Below, piece by piece: positions 42,596-55,714 of a stretch of 64,000 nucleotides of DNA; the first letter of the stretch is position 1; each line of letters opens with the position of its first letter. This DNA comes from Streptomyces aidingensis. GTDB taxonomy: Bacteria > Actinomycetota > Actinomycetes > Streptomycetales > Streptomycetaceae. The translations under genes and the position numbers were made by a program. The notes beneath the pieces were generated by a model that was given only the letters and a program-made list of their open reading frames with translations, made no database searches and was not told where the DNA came from. The DNA lies in the NCBI RefSeq assembly GCF_900112355.1, contig NZ_FOLM01000008.1, forward strand, positions 231,048-295,047. Reading direction: 5' to 3'.

Positions 42596-42889
42596 ATGTA
42601 CGTAGGGGCCATGACCTTTGACCTGCTGCTCGGAGACGTCCGCTCCCTCAAGGAGAAACGCTCCGTGGTGCGGCCCATCGTGGCCGAACTCCAGCGGAAG
42701 TACGCGGTGAGCGCGGCCGAGACCGGGCAGCAGGATCTCTACCGCAGGACCGAGCTGGGCCTCGCGGTGGTCTCCGGGGACGCCGGGCATCTGACCGACG
42801 TTCTCGACCGGTGTGAGCGGCTGGTCGCCGGCCACCCGGAAGTGGAGCTGCTGTCCGTGCGGCGGCGCATCCACGGCGACGACGACTGA
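42596..42889 (+). CDS. DUF503 family protein
   Basis: About 97 residues, with the YlxP/DUF503 signature FDLLLGDVRSLKEKRSVVRPI, found between infB and rbfA in many Gram-positive bacteria. I place the start at the ATG at 42596, which matches the family N-terminus (MYVG). An in-frame ATG at 42575 is possible. Neither has a ribosome site. TACGAT at 42583-42588 lies so close that the gene may also be expressed from a leaderless transcript beginning at the ATG. The molecular function is unknown, with RNA or ribosome association suspected from context. Confidence 0.85.
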   Translation: MYVGAMTFDLLLGDVRSLKEKRSVVRPIVAELQRKYAVSAAETGQQDLYRRTELGLAVVSGDAGHLTDVLDRCERLVAGHPEVELLSVRRRIHGDDD

Positions 42890-43011
42890 GCGCCGGTACC
42901 GTGCCCCCTGTCCCGTACCCCGCGCCGTGCTCCGGCGCCCGGTACGGGCCGGGTATCACCGGCGCTCACCGCCCGTCGCCCGTACGCACCAGAAATCAAG
43001 GAGACGGACCA

Positions 43012-43515
43012 GTGGCCAAGAACGCCCGGGCCGACAACCTGGCGAAGCTCATCCGCGAGGTGGTCGCCGAGAAGATCCAGCGCGGCATCAAGGACCCGCG
43101 CATCAGGAATCACCAGGTGACCGTCACCGACACCAGGGTCACCGGCGACCTGCGGGAAGGAACCGTCTTCTACACCGTCTACGGCGACGACACGGCGCGC
43201 CAGGAGGTCGCGGCGGGCCTGGAGAGCGCCAAGGGGCTGCTGCGCTCCGCGGTCGGCCAGGCCGCCGGGATCAAGTTCACCCCGACGCTGGCCTTTGTCC
43301 CGGACGCCCTGCCGGAGAACGCGCGGGTGCTGGAGGATCTCTTCTCCGCCGCCCGGGCCCGGGACGCGGAGCTGCGCCAGCGCTCCCGGGGCGCCCAGTA
43401 CGCCGGTGACCCCGACCCCTACCGCACCGCGGGCGAGGAGGACGGGAGCGGGAACACCCGGGACGGCGAGGACGGCGGCGACGGCGAGGACGGCGGGGGA
43501 CCGGCCACCCCATGA
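43012..43515 (+). CDS. rbfA: 30S ribosome-binding factor A
   Basis: A 167-residue protein starting at GTG (43012) behind AAGGAG. It assists late 16S rRNA 5'-end maturation and cold adaptation. The KH-like fold shows IREVVAEKIQRGIKDPRI, VTVTDTRVTGDLREGTVFY and KFTPTLAFVPD. A Gly/Asp/Glu-rich tail of about 35 residues follows the fold. It overlaps truB by ATGA, so the two are translationally coupled. Confidence 0.95.
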   Translation: MAKNARADNLAKLIREVVAEKIQRGIKDPRIRNHQVTVTDTRVTGDLREGTVFYTVYGDDTARQEVAAGLESAKGLLRSAVGQAAGIKFTPTLAFVPDALPENARVLEDLFSAARARDAELRQRSRGAQYAGDPDPYRTAGEEDGSGNTRDGEDGGDGEDGGGPATP

Positions 43516-44426
43516 GCAAGCGGCACAACAGGCCGGACGCGGGCCCGGACGGGCTGGTCATCGTGGACAAGCCCGCCGGGTTCACCTCGCACGACGTGGT
43601 GGCCCGGATGCGCGGCATCGCCCGCACCCGCCGGGTCGGGCACGCCGGCACCCTGGACCCGATGGCCACGGGCGTGCTGGTGCTCGGCCTGGGCCGGGCC
43701 ACCCGCCTGCTGGGGCATCTGGCGCTCACCGAGAAGGAGTACCTGGCCACCATCCGGCTCGGCCAGCGGACCGTGACCGACGACGCCGAGGGGGAGATCA
43801 CCGCCTCGGCGGGCGCGGCCTCGGTGGCGCGGGACGCCCTGGCGGCCGGCATCGAGGCCCTGACCGGCGACATCCTCCAGGTGCCGGCCAGCGTCAGCGC
43901 CGTCAAGATCGACGGCAAGCGGGCCTACCGGCGGGTGCTGGAGGGCGAGGAGGTCTCACTGCCCGCCCGGCCGGTCACCGTCTCCGCCTTCACGCTGCAC
44001 GATGTCCGGGAGACCACGGCCGCCGACGGCACGCCCGTCACCGATCTGACCGTCACCGTGGTCTGCTCCTCCGGCACCTATGTCCGGGCCCTCGCCCGCG
44101 ACCTGGGCGACTCGCTCGCCACCGGGGGCCATCTCACCGCCCTGCGCCGCACCCGGGTGGGGCCCTACGGCATCGCCGCCGCGCATTCCCCGGCCTCGCT
44201 GGAGCGGGAACTCGCCGTGCTGCCGCTGGCTCAGGCCACGGCCGCCGCGTTTCCCCGCTGGGATCTGGACGAGCGCCGCGCCGCCCTGCTGGGCAACGGG
44301 GTGCAGATCGCCACCCCCGACGATCTGCCGTCCGGGCCGGTCGCCGCCTTCGGCCCGGACGGCCGGCTGATCGCCCTGATCGAGCCGCGCGCCGCAAGGG
44401 CCCGCATTCTCGCCGTCCTCGCCTGA
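43512..44426 (+). CDS. truB: tRNA pseudouridine(55) synthase
   Basis: A 304-residue enzyme that makes pseudouridine 55 in the T loop of tRNAs. It starts at the ATG overlapping the rbfA stop. The motif VGHAGTLDPMATGVL contains the catalytic D49. VSAVKIDGKRAYRRVLEGEEV and GTYVRALARDLGD complete the pattern, and a PUA-like C-terminal domain follows. It ends the translation cluster before the unrelated protease-NTPase gene. Confidence 0.95.
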   Translation: MSKRHNRPDAGPDGLVIVDKPAGFTSHDVVARMRGIARTRRVGHAGTLDPMATGVLVLGLGRATRLLGHLALTEKEYLATIRLGQRTVTDDAEGEITASAGAASVARDALAAGIEALTGDILQVPASVSAVKIDGKRAYRRVLEGEEVSLPARPVTVSAFTLHDVRETTAADGTPVTDLTVTVVCSSGTYVRALARDLGDSLATGGHLTALRRTRVGPYGIAAAHSPASLERELAVLPLAQATAAAFPRWDLDERRAALLGNGVQIATPDDLPSGPVAAFGPDGRLIALIEPRAARARILAVLA

Positions 44427-44602
44427 GTCCGCGCCGCCGGTCGGGACGCGTTTTCGGGTTTCGTCACGGAGATCTCACTCTCCATTCACCCGTCTGCCGG
44501 AGCGCTCGGCGATTCAGGGGGCGCACTCGCCGTAACGCCGCTGATTCCGGCCGGTCTCTGGGCAGAACCTCACCGCACCGCAAGCGTTCGGGAGGATGGT
44601 CC

Positions 44603-48229
<3,627 letters not shown>

Positions 48230-48374
48230 CCGCCGGGCTGTGCCGCGCGGCACACCCCGCTCGGCGGCCCGGCACCGTGCCGCCCCGCCCCCGGCAGGTA
48301 TTTTTGGGGACTGGCAGGCTCCGAGCACGGCCGGCGGATCACAGACAGCACGGACAGCAGGGACGGAGTACACG

Positions 48375-49346
48375 GTGCAGACGGTGCAGCGCTGGCATGG
48401 ACTGGAAGACATCCCCGGCGACTGGGGGCGCAGCGTCGTCACCATCGGTTCCTACGACGGTGTGCACCGCGGCCATCAGGTGATCATCGGCCGGACGGTC
48501 TCCCGCGCCCGGGAACTCGGCGTCCCCTCCGTGGTGGTCACCTTCGACCCGCACCCGCTGGAGGTCGTCCGCCCCGGGCTGCACCCGCCGCTGCTCACCC
48601 CGCACCCGCGCCGTGCCGGGCTGCTGGGCGAGCTGGGCGTGGACGCCGTGCTGGTGCTGCCGTTCACCACCGCCTTCTCCCAGCTCTCCCCGGCCGACTT
48701 CGCGGTCAAGGTGCTGGTGGAGCGGCTGCACACCATCGCCGTGGTGGAGGGCCCCAACTTCCGCTTCGGCCACCGGGCGGCCGGCACCGTGGACACCCTG
48801 GCCGAGCTGGGCCGCACCTACGGTTTCGAGGTGGACGTCGTCCAGCTGGCGGCGCCCGGCGCAGCACCTCCGGGGGCGGCCGGCGCCGCCCCGGCCGAAC
48901 AGCCGTTCTCCTCCACTCTCGCCCGCCGCCTGATCGCGGACGGCGACGTGGCCGGTGCCGCCCGGGTACTGGGCCGCCCGCACCGGGTCGAGGGCGTCGT
49001 GGTGCACGGTGCGCGCCGCGGCCGGGAACTGGGCTATCCCACCGCCAACCTCGATACCGTGCCGTTCTCCGCCGTTCCCGCCGACGGGGTCTACGCCGGC
49101 TGGCTGACCGCCGCCGGCGAGCGGATGCCCGCGGCCATCTCGGTCGGCACCAATCCGCAGTTCCACGGCACCGACCGCACCGTCGAGGCATACGCCCTGG
49201 ACCGCACCGACCTGGACCTCTACGGCGACCATGTGGCCGTGGACTTTCTCGCCCGGCTGCGCGGCCAGGAGACCTTCGACGGCATCGGGGCGCTGAAGGC
49301 CCGGATCGCCGAGGACGTCGACCGGACCCGTGAGCTGACGCGCTGA
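48375..49346 (+). CDS. ribF: Bifunctional riboflavin kinase/FAD synthetase
   Basis: A 323-residue enzyme that phosphorylates riboflavin to FMN and adenylates it to FAD. The GTG at 48375 has GGAG six bases upstream. The N-terminal FAD synthetase has VTIGSYDGVHRGHQ and VTFDPHPLEV. The C-terminal riboflavin kinase has GRELGYPTANL and PADGVYAGW. An Ala/Pro/Gly-rich stretch of about 15 residues breaks the middle. No FMN riboswitch is visible upstream. The 145-bp gap has a short T-run (TATTTTTGG at 48300) that may belong to a promoter. Confidence 0.94.
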   Translation: MQTVQRWHGLEDIPGDWGRSVVTIGSYDGVHRGHQVIIGRTVSRARELGVPSVVVTFDPHPLEVVRPGLHPPLLTPHPRRAGLLGELGVDAVLVLPFTTAFSQLSPADFAVKVLVERLHTIAVVEGPNFRFGHRAAGTVDTLAELGRTYGFEVDVVQLAAPGAAPPGAAGAAPAEQPFSSTLARRLIADGDVAGAARVLGRPHRVEGVVVHGARRGRELGYPTANLDTVPFSAVPADGVYAGWLTAAGERMPAAISVGTNPQFHGTDRTVEAYALDRTDLDLYGDHVAVDFLARLRGQETFDGIGALKARIAEDVDRTRELTR

Positions 49347-49499
49347 GCCGAAGCGGATGCCATGACTCCGGTTCCGGACTATTGTCCCGTGTAGGAGGAG
49401 CGTTCCGCTGCTTCAGCGGTGCGGTGGTCCGCCCTCGGCGGTGACACCAGGGACATCCGCGCCGGCAGGCGGGCCGCCGGTGCAGTCGGGAGGCCGACG

Positions 49500-51761
49500 A
49501 TGCCACCAAGCCGCCTGCGGCACGCCGCGCCCCCCGAAGCCCTGCGGGAACGCATCGACCGGGCGATGAGCGCGGCCGTCCGGGAAACCGGGGCCCATGT
49601 GGCCGGTCTGTATCTCACCGAGCCGGAGAGCGACATGCTGGCCCTCGAAGCGGTCACCGGCGTGCCTCCCGAATTCACCGGCCCCTGGGCCCGGCTGCCT
49701 CTTCTCCACCCCGGCCCGGCACCGGACGCGGCGCGCGAGAAGCGGCTGGTCTGGCTCGCCGGCCGGGAGGACCTGGCCGCCGCATACCCCCGCACCGCCA
49801 TGGTGTCGCCCTACGACTTCGCGCTGGCCGCCGTCCCCGTCCTGGCCGGGCAGCCGCCGCCCGGCGCGGCAGCCGGGCCCGGCGCGCCCGCCACCGGCAG
49901 CGGTCCGGCCGACGGGGTGCTGGTCCTGATGTGGCCCGGTACCCGCCACACCCCGCTCACCCCCCGCGAACGCGAGGTCGTCACCTCGGCCGCCGACCGC
50001 ATCGGCGAGGTCCTGCACCGGGCCGCCGGGACCGGTCACCCGCTGCGCGCCGCCGACCAGCCCCGGGTACTGCCCGTGCCGCACGCCGATGCCCCCAGCC
50101 CGGCGGAGGCGCTCGCCGCCGTCGAGTTCGCCCAGCGCCTGCCCGAGGGCGTCTGTTCGCTGGATCTGAACGGACGCATCAGCTTTCTCACCGACCGGGC
50201 GGCGGACCTGCTCGGCGAGCGCCGCGAGCGGCTGCTCGGGGCACTGCCCTGGGTGGTCCTGCCCTGGCTGGACGACCCCGCCTACGAGGACGCCTACCGC
50301 GCCGCCGTGGTCGGCGGCGGGCCCGTCACCTTCACCGCCCGCCGCACCGACGGGGCCTGGGTGCTCTTCCGCCTCTATCCGGACACCACCGGCCTCAGCG
50401 TCCTGATCGGCCGCGTCGAACAACCCTCCGCCGAGCCCATCGCCGAGCCGTCCACCGAGCCGTCCGCCGGGCCCGCGGCGGCTTCCCGGGACGTCGGCCC
50501 GGCGACGGCGGGCGGCGAGGGGCAGCCGCCCCGCCCCCGCGTCCTGACCCGCGCCCGCATCGGCGGCATCTACCACCTGCTCCACCTCGCCAGCGCGCTC
50601 ACCGAGGCCGCCGATGTCGAGGACGTGGTGGAACGCACCGCCAATGAACTCATGCCGGCCTTCGGTGCCCAGGGATTCGTGCTGCTGGCGGCAGAGGGCG
50701 ACCGGCTGCGGGTCATCGGCCACCGCGGCTACCCGGACGCCACCATGGACCGGTTCGACGCCACCCCGCTCTCCGCCCCGACCCCCGGCACCAACGCCGT
50801 CACCGCGGGCCGCCCCGTCTTCGTCGGCTCCCGGGAGGAGATGGAGCAGGCGTACCCGGACCGCCCGGCCATGAAGGATTCCATGGCCGCCTGGGCCTTT
50901 CTGCCGCTGATCGCCTCCCGCCGCCGCATCGGCGCCTGCGTGCTGGCCTACAAGCGACCGCACACCTTCACCGCCGAACAGCGCGACAGTCTCGCCGCGC
51001 TCTCCGGCCTGATCGCCCAGGCCCTGGAACGCGCCCGCCTCTACGACACCAAGCACCGGCTCGCCCACGCCCTGCAGACCGGTCTGCTGCCGCGCGACCT
51101 GCCCCGGCCCCCCGGACTGGAGGTGGCCTTCCGCTACCTCCCCGCCACCCACGGCATGGACATCGGCGGCGACTTCTACGACCTGGTGCAGCTCGGCGAC
51201 ACCTTCCTCGGCGCGGTCATCGGCGACGTCCAGGGGCACAACGTCACCGCCGCCGCGCTGATGGGGCAGGTCCGCACCGCCGTACGGGCCTACGCCGCCT
51301 CCGGGGCGTCGCCCGCCGAGGTGCTCGGCCGCACCAACCGGCTGCTCACCGGGCTCGGACCGGAGCTGTTCACCAGCTGCCTCTACGTCAGCCTGGACCT
51401 GGCCCGGCACAAGGCGCACATGGCCACCGCCGGTCACCCGCCGCCCGTGCTGCGCCATCCGGACGGCCGCACCGAAACCGTGGAACTGCCGCCCGGTCTT
51501 CTGCTCGGCATCGATCCGGACGTGCGCTACACCACCACCGAACTGCCGCTGACCCCGGGCACGCTGCTGGCCCTGTACACGGACGGGCTGATCGAGGTGC
51601 CCGACGAGCATCTGGACGAGAGCCTGCACACCTTCGCCCGCACCCTGGGCCGTGAGGGGGAGACGGACCTGGAGACACTGGCCGACACCCTGCTGCACGG
51701 CACCCGGCCCGAGGGCGAACGCACGGACGACATCGCCCTGCTGCTCCTCCGCCCGGCCTGA
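49500..51761 (+). CDS. GAF-PAS-GAF-SpoIIE protein serine phosphatase
   Basis: A 753-residue soluble regulator. The ATG at 49500 has CGGGAGG upstream. Domains in order: GAF-like (about 10-180), PAS-like (about 205-310, LPEGVCSLDLNGRISFLTDRA), a Pro/Ala/Ser linker, GAF (about 365-510) and a SpoIIE/PP2C phosphatase (about 520-750). The phosphatase shows the metal motifs GGDFYD (about 556-561), GDVQGH and ERTDDIALLLL. Such proteins dephosphorylate anti-anti-sigma factors in response to signals bound by the GAF and PAS domains. There is no membrane segment. It is convergent with the MinD-like gene, with 35 bp between. Confidence 0.9.
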   Translation: MPPSRLRHAAPPEALRERIDRAMSAAVRETGAHVAGLYLTEPESDMLALEAVTGVPPEFTGPWARLPLLHPGPAPDAAREKRLVWLAGREDLAAAYPRTAMVSPYDFALAAVPVLAGQPPPGAAAGPGAPATGSGPADGVLVLMWPGTRHTPLTPREREVVTSAADRIGEVLHRAAGTGHPLRAADQPRVLPVPHADAPSPAEALAAVEFAQRLPEGVCSLDLNGRISFLTDRAADLLGERRERLLGALPWVVLPWLDDPAYEDAYRAAVVGGGPVTFTARRTDGAWVLFRLYPDTTGLSVLIGRVEQPSAEPIAEPSTEPSAGPAAASRDVGPATAGGEGQPPRPRVLTRARIGGIYHLLHLASALTEAADVEDVVERTANELMPAFGAQGFVLLAAEGDRLRVIGHRGYPDATMDRFDATPLSAPTPGTNAVTAGRPVFVGSREEMEQAYPDRPAMKDSMAAWAFLPLIASRRRIGACVLAYKRPHTFTAEQRDSLAALSGLIAQALERARLYDTKHRLAHALQTGLLPRDLPRPPGLEVAFRYLPATHGMDIGGDFYDLVQLGDTFLGAVIGDVQGHNVTAAALMGQVRTAVRAYAASGASPAEVLGRTNRLLTGLGPELFTSCLYVSLDLARHKAHMATAGHPPPVLRHPDGRTETVELPPGLLLGIDPDVRYTTTELPLTPGTLLALYTDGLIEVPDEHLDESLHTFARTLGREGETDLETLADTLLHGTRPEGERTDDIALLLLRPA

Positions 51762-51796
51762 ACCGGCCGCCGCCGGATGGCTGACGGCTGCTCCGG

Positions 51797-54700
51797 CTAC
51801 TGCTGTGGCGGCGGGGGCGGCGGCCAGCCTCCCTGACCGTGCTGCGGGTGCGGCTGCTGTGGCTGCTGCGGCGGCGGATAACCGTATCCCTGCTGCTGGC
51901 CGGGGGGCGGATAACCGTAGCCGGGCCGGCCGGGCCCCGGCTGCTGCGGATACTGCTGCGGTTGCGGCTGCTGCGGCAGCGGCGGCGCCAGGTGCGGCGG
52001 AGGGTTGTTGGTACCGTCCTGCGTCCACAGCCCCTGCTCCTGCTGGGCACGGACGAAGTCCTCGGCCACCAGCGCCGCCAGATCGAAGTACGCCTGCCGG
52101 GTCTTCGGCCGCATCAGATCCAGGTCCAGCTCGGCACCGGTCGCCAGATGCTCGTCGAACGGCGCCACCACCACCCCGCGGCAGCGGGTGCGGAAGTGCG
52201 CCACGATGTCCTCGACCTTGACCATCTTCCCGGTGTCGCGCACCCCGGAGATCACCGTGATGCTGCGCTGCACCAGGTCGCCGTAGCCGTGGGCGGACAG
52301 CCAGTCCAGCGTGGTGCTCGCACTGCTTGCGCCGTCCACCGAGGGCGTGGAGACGATGATCAGCTGGTCGGCGAGATCCAGCACCCCGCGCATCGCGCTG
52401 TACAGCAGACCCGTGCCGGAGTCGGTGAGGATGATCGGGTACTGCTTGCCCAGCACGTCGATGACGCGGCGGTAGTCCTCGTCGTTGAAGGTCGTCGAGA
52501 CGGCCGGGTCCACGTCATTGGCGAGGATCTCCAGCCCGGACGGCGCCTGCGAGGTGAACCGCCGGATGTCCATGTAGCTGTGCAGATAGGGGATCGCGCC
52601 GACCAGGTCCCGGATGGTCGCGCCCGTCTCGCGCCGCACCCGGCGGCCCAGCGTGCCGGCGTCCGGGTTGGCGTCGATCGCGATGACCTTGTCCTGCCGC
52701 TCGTCGGCGAGCGTGGAGCCGAGCGACATGGTGGTGGTCGTCTTGCCCACACCGCCCTTCAGACTGATCACCGCGATGCGGTAGCAGGCCAGCATCGGGG
52801 TGCGGATCAGGTCCAGCTTCCGCTGCCGCTCGGCGTCCGCGGCCTTGCCGCCGATCTTGAACCGGGACGACTGCTGACGGCTCGGTGCCTGTGAACGCCG
52901 CTTGTGCCGGCCCCGCTCCTGGAGCAGCCGGTCCGAGGAGAGCTCGACGGCGGCGGTGTAACCGAGCTGGCCGGGCTGCGGGCCGTGGTTCTGCGGGCTC
53001 GGCCAGGCCGCGCCCGCCCGGGGATCCTGCGGCGGAGCGGGCGGCTGCGCGGGCGCCGCCGCCGCTCCCTGCGGTGCGGGCGGCGGGTAACCGTACCCCT
53101 GCTGCTCCGGCGGCGGCGCGGCGGCAGGCTGCTGCCCCGGCTGCGGATGGCCCGGAGCCTGCGCGGGCTGCTGCGGATAGCCGTATGCCGGACCGGGCTG
53201 CGCTCCCGGCATCTGCGGCCCGCCGGGCTGCGGGTAGCCGGCGGTCTGGGGCGGGGGCGGGGGGAACGCGGGCCCCGGCTGCGCGGGCTGCTGCCCGGCT
53301 GCCGCGGGGGCGTGCGGAGCATGCGGAAACCCGGGCTGCGGCGGCTGTGCCGACGGCTGTTCGGGCTGCGGATGAGCAGGCTGCTGCGGCTGCTCCGGAC
53401 GGGGGTACCCGTACCCCGCGTGCTCCCCGGCGACGCCGCCCTGCGGCAGCGCGGGCCGTTCCGGCTGCTGTGGCGGCGGCGGTGCCGGGGGCGCGGGCTG
53501 CGGCGCGGCAGGCCCTTGCTGTGCCGCCCAGGGCGATCCCGGCTGCGGCATCCCGGCGGGCGGGGCGGGCGGGGCCGGCTCGGGCCGGGAGTGCGGTTCG
53601 GGCTGCGGCTGCGGCGGCGGCAGTGAGAACGATGTGGCGTCCGCGGACGGCATGGGCGCCGAGGGCTGCGGTGGCGCGGGCGGCGGCTGCGGCGCGGGCC
53701 AGGGCGCCCCCGGCTGCGGCAGCGGCTGTCCGGGCTCTGCCGGTGCCTGCGCCTCCGCCGGGATCCCGCTCGGCGGGGTCGGCGGCCTGTCCAGCGGCGG
53801 CAGCAGGCTGAACGAGGTCGCGTCCGCAGAGGCGGGAACGGCAGGCGGCGGCGTGTTCTCCTCCGGCTCCGGCTCCGGGACTTCCTGCCCGGCCGGAACC
53901 GCGTCCACCGGCTCCGGCCCGGCCGCTGCCCGCGACTGCGCCGAGGCGGCCTGGTCCTGAGGCTCCTGCTCCGGTTCCGGTTCCGGCTCCGAGGAGGTGA
54001 ACGACACGGCCATCCCGGAGGACGCCCCGGTACCGAAGCCCGCGCCCGGATCGGCGCTCGGCGCCGGCAGGTTCGGCAGCATCGAGCTGACCTGTGCCGG
54101 GGCGTCGTCCTCCGGCTCGTCCTCCGGCGCGGCGTCCGCGGGTGCATCCTTGCGGGCCCGCTCCTGCTCCGGCTCCTGCTCCCGGCTCCGGGCGGGGTCG
54201 GACGGCGGCTCGTCCCGCAGCTTCTCCGGGATCGAGAACCCGGGCGGGGTCGGCGGCACGGCCGGATTGAACGCCGGGCGCGGCCCGGAGGGCGCCTCCG
54301 GCGCGGACGGCGGCTTGAGCTGGAAGTCCGGCGGCAGCGGCGGCAGCCCGCCGGGCGCCTGAGGCGGCAGCGGCGGCGCAGGCGGCTGCAGACGGCGCTC
54401 GCCCGAAGGCCGTTCCGCTCCCGGCCCCGCTCCGGTCTCCGGGGAACGCCTTTCGTCGATCATCTTCCGCACGGCCGACGCGTTGAACTGCATCGTGGCG
54501 TTGGTGTCCAGACCGGCGGCGCCGAGATCCGAGACCTGGGCCGGAGGGCTGTGCCGGTCGTCGGTGCGCGCCCCGTCCGGCGGCGCGTCCTGGGGCTCGC
54601 CGCCGGACTCCCGTCGCGGCTGCTCGTCGGTCACGCCCCCGGCCTCCTCATGTCTGGTCTCCGGCGTCTCATCCGGCGCCTGGCGGTCCGCCACGGCGCT

Positions 54701-54919
54701 TGTGAGGCTCGGCTCGGCAGTCGTCCCGGGCGCGGTCGTATCCGGACCGTCAGCAGTACCGGAAGAGGACGTCCCCCACGGTGAACTGCCGCCCCCGTAC
54801 CAACTCGGGATGGCGACGGGCTCGTCGGTGTGCCGGTCGTCCGTCGCGGGGTCCTCGTCGGGGCGACCGACAGCGGAGGAGCCCTCCGCGGTGCGCATCC
54901 CGTCCCGATCGCTGTTCAC
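51797..54919 (-). CDS. Proline-rich MinD/ParA-like ATPase, EspI-like
   Basis: About 1,040 residues. I choose the GTG at 54919, which has AGGAGG close upstream. Residues 1-700 are low-complexity and rich in Pro, Gln, Ala, Ser and acidic residues. A MinD/ParA ATPase follows (about 705-965), with the deviant Walker A K721-GGVGKTT, then VIAIDANPDAGTL. The C-terminal 75 or so residues are Pro/Gln/Gly/Tyr-rich. This build is that of EspI, a regulator encoded in mycobacterial ESX-1 loci. In S. coelicolor a type VII secretion locus lies in this same chromosomal interval, as I recall it. No WXG100, EccC or other secretion gene is present here, so its partner is missing from the window. Confidence 0.82.
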   Translation of the reverse strand: MNSDRDGMRTAEGSSAVGRPDEDPATDDRHTDEPVAIPSWYGGGSSPWGTSSSGTADGPDTTAPGTTAEPSLTSAVADRQAPDETPETRHEEAGGVTDEQPRRESGGEPQDAPPDGARTDDRHSPPAQVSDLGAAGLDTNATMQFNASAVRKMIDERRSPETGAGPGAERPSGERRLQPPAPPLPPQAPGGLPPLPPDFQLKPPSAPEAPSGPRPAFNPAVPPTPPGFSIPEKLRDEPPSDPARSREQEPEQERARKDAPADAAPEDEPEDDAPAQVSSMLPNLPAPSADPGAGFGTGASSGMAVSFTSSEPEPEPEQEPQDQAASAQSRAAAGPEPVDAVPAGQEVPEPEPEENTPPPAVPASADATSFSLLPPLDRPPTPPSGIPAEAQAPAEPGQPLPQPGAPWPAPQPPPAPPQPSAPMPSADATSFSLPPPQPQPEPHSRPEPAPPAPPAGMPQPGSPWAAQQGPAAPQPAPPAPPPPQQPERPALPQGGVAGEHAGYGYPRPEQPQQPAHPQPEQPSAQPPQPGFPHAPHAPAAAGQQPAQPGPAFPPPPPQTAGYPQPGGPQMPGAQPGPAYGYPQQPAQAPGHPQPGQQPAAAPPPEQQGYGYPPPAPQGAAAAPAQPPAPPQDPRAGAAWPSPQNHGPQPGQLGYTAAVELSSDRLLQERGRHKRRSQAPSRQQSSRFKIGGKAADAERQRKLDLIRTPMLACYRIAVISLKGGVGKTTTTMSLGSTLADERQDKVIAIDANPDAGTLGRRVRRETGATIRDLVGAIPYLHSYMDIRRFTSQAPSGLEILANDVDPAVSTTFNDEDYRRVIDVLGKQYPIILTDSGTGLLYSAMRGVLDLADQLIIVSTPSVDGASSASTTLDWLSAHGYGDLVQRSITVISGVRDTGKMVKVEDIVAHFRTRCRGVVVAPFDEHLATGAELDLDLMRPKTRQAYFDLAALVAEDFVRAQQEQGLWTQDGTNNPPPHLAPPLPQQPQPQQYPQQPGPGRPGYGYPPPGQQQGYGYPPPQQPQQPHPQHGQGGWPPPPPPQQ

Positions 54920-55151
54920 GACGCCTCCTGCCGCTCCTGCTGCCTGCCGTTCCGCGTGCGGGAGAGGACTTCCGGCCGCCGCCCGGCTCCCCCGCCACGC
55001 CACGGCTCCCACCCTAGAGGAGACCGGTTCCCGGAGACATCAGCGGATCTCTCGGGATTCCGTGCAATTACGGACCCACCGGATTCCGATGTCAACTCCG
55101 GTGCCCGCGAGTACGCCCGCCGATGTCGGTGGCGGCTGTGAGAATCGCGGT

Positions 55152-55706
55152 ATGAGCAATGTGCCGCAGATTCCCGCCGCCAGCTACTCCCCGCTCTGGG
55201 CCGAGGACACCAGGCCCGGGCTCCCGCTCGTCGGGGACGAGCGGGAGATCCTCACGGCGTTCCTGGACTGGCACCGCCGGACCTTCGAGCTGAAGTGCGC
55301 GGGGGTGGCGGCCGAACGGCTCTCCGAGCGGACCGTGCCGCCGTCCCGTCTGACGCTGCACGGCCTGATCCGGCATCTCGCCGGCACGGAACGCTGGTGG
55401 TTCCGCATGCAGTTCGCGGGCGAGGACCTTCCACATCTCTACTACTCGGACGACGACCCCGACCAGGATTTCGAAACCCTGGACGGGGACTTCAACGAGG
55501 CGCTGGCGGTGTGGCGGGCCGAGTGCGAGCGCTCGCGGGAGATCGTCGCGGCAGCCGCCTCCCTGGACGAGACCGGCACCCATGCCGCCAGCGGCAATCC
55601 GGTCGCCCTGCGCCGGATTCTGGTCCATGCGATCGCCGAGTACGCCCGGCACAACGGCCACGCCGATCTGCTGCGCGAACGCATCGACGGTGCGACGGGC
55701 ATGTGA
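55152..55706 (+). CDS. DinB-fold protein, DUF664 family
   Basis: A 184-residue four-helix-bundle protein. The ATG at 55152 has only a weak ribosome site. LIRHLAGTERWWFRMQFAGE and the C-terminal HNGHADLLRERIDG are typical of DUF664 members of the DinB/mycothiol S-transferase superfamily, with His residues at the metal-binding positions. Mycothiol-dependent detoxification is the general expectation; the substrate is unknown. It is divergent from the MinD-like gene. Confidence 0.85.
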   Translation: MSNVPQIPAASYSPLWAEDTRPGLPLVGDEREILTAFLDWHRRTFELKCAGVAAERLSERTVPPSRLTLHGLIRHLAGTERWWFRMQFAGEDLPHLYYSDDDPDQDFETLDGDFNEALAVWRAECERSREIVAAAASLDETGTHAASGNPVALRRILVHAIAEYARHNGHADLLRERIDGATGM

Positions 55707-55714
55707 GCCCGGGC

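Noticed and set aside
39376..42678. Long minus-strand open frame opposite infB
   Set aside because: It mirrors the third-position GC bias of infB, is low-complexity, and has no ribosome site or motif.
48230..48374. FMN riboswitch in front of ribF
   Set aside because: No conserved RFN-element segments can be recognised in the 145-bp gap.
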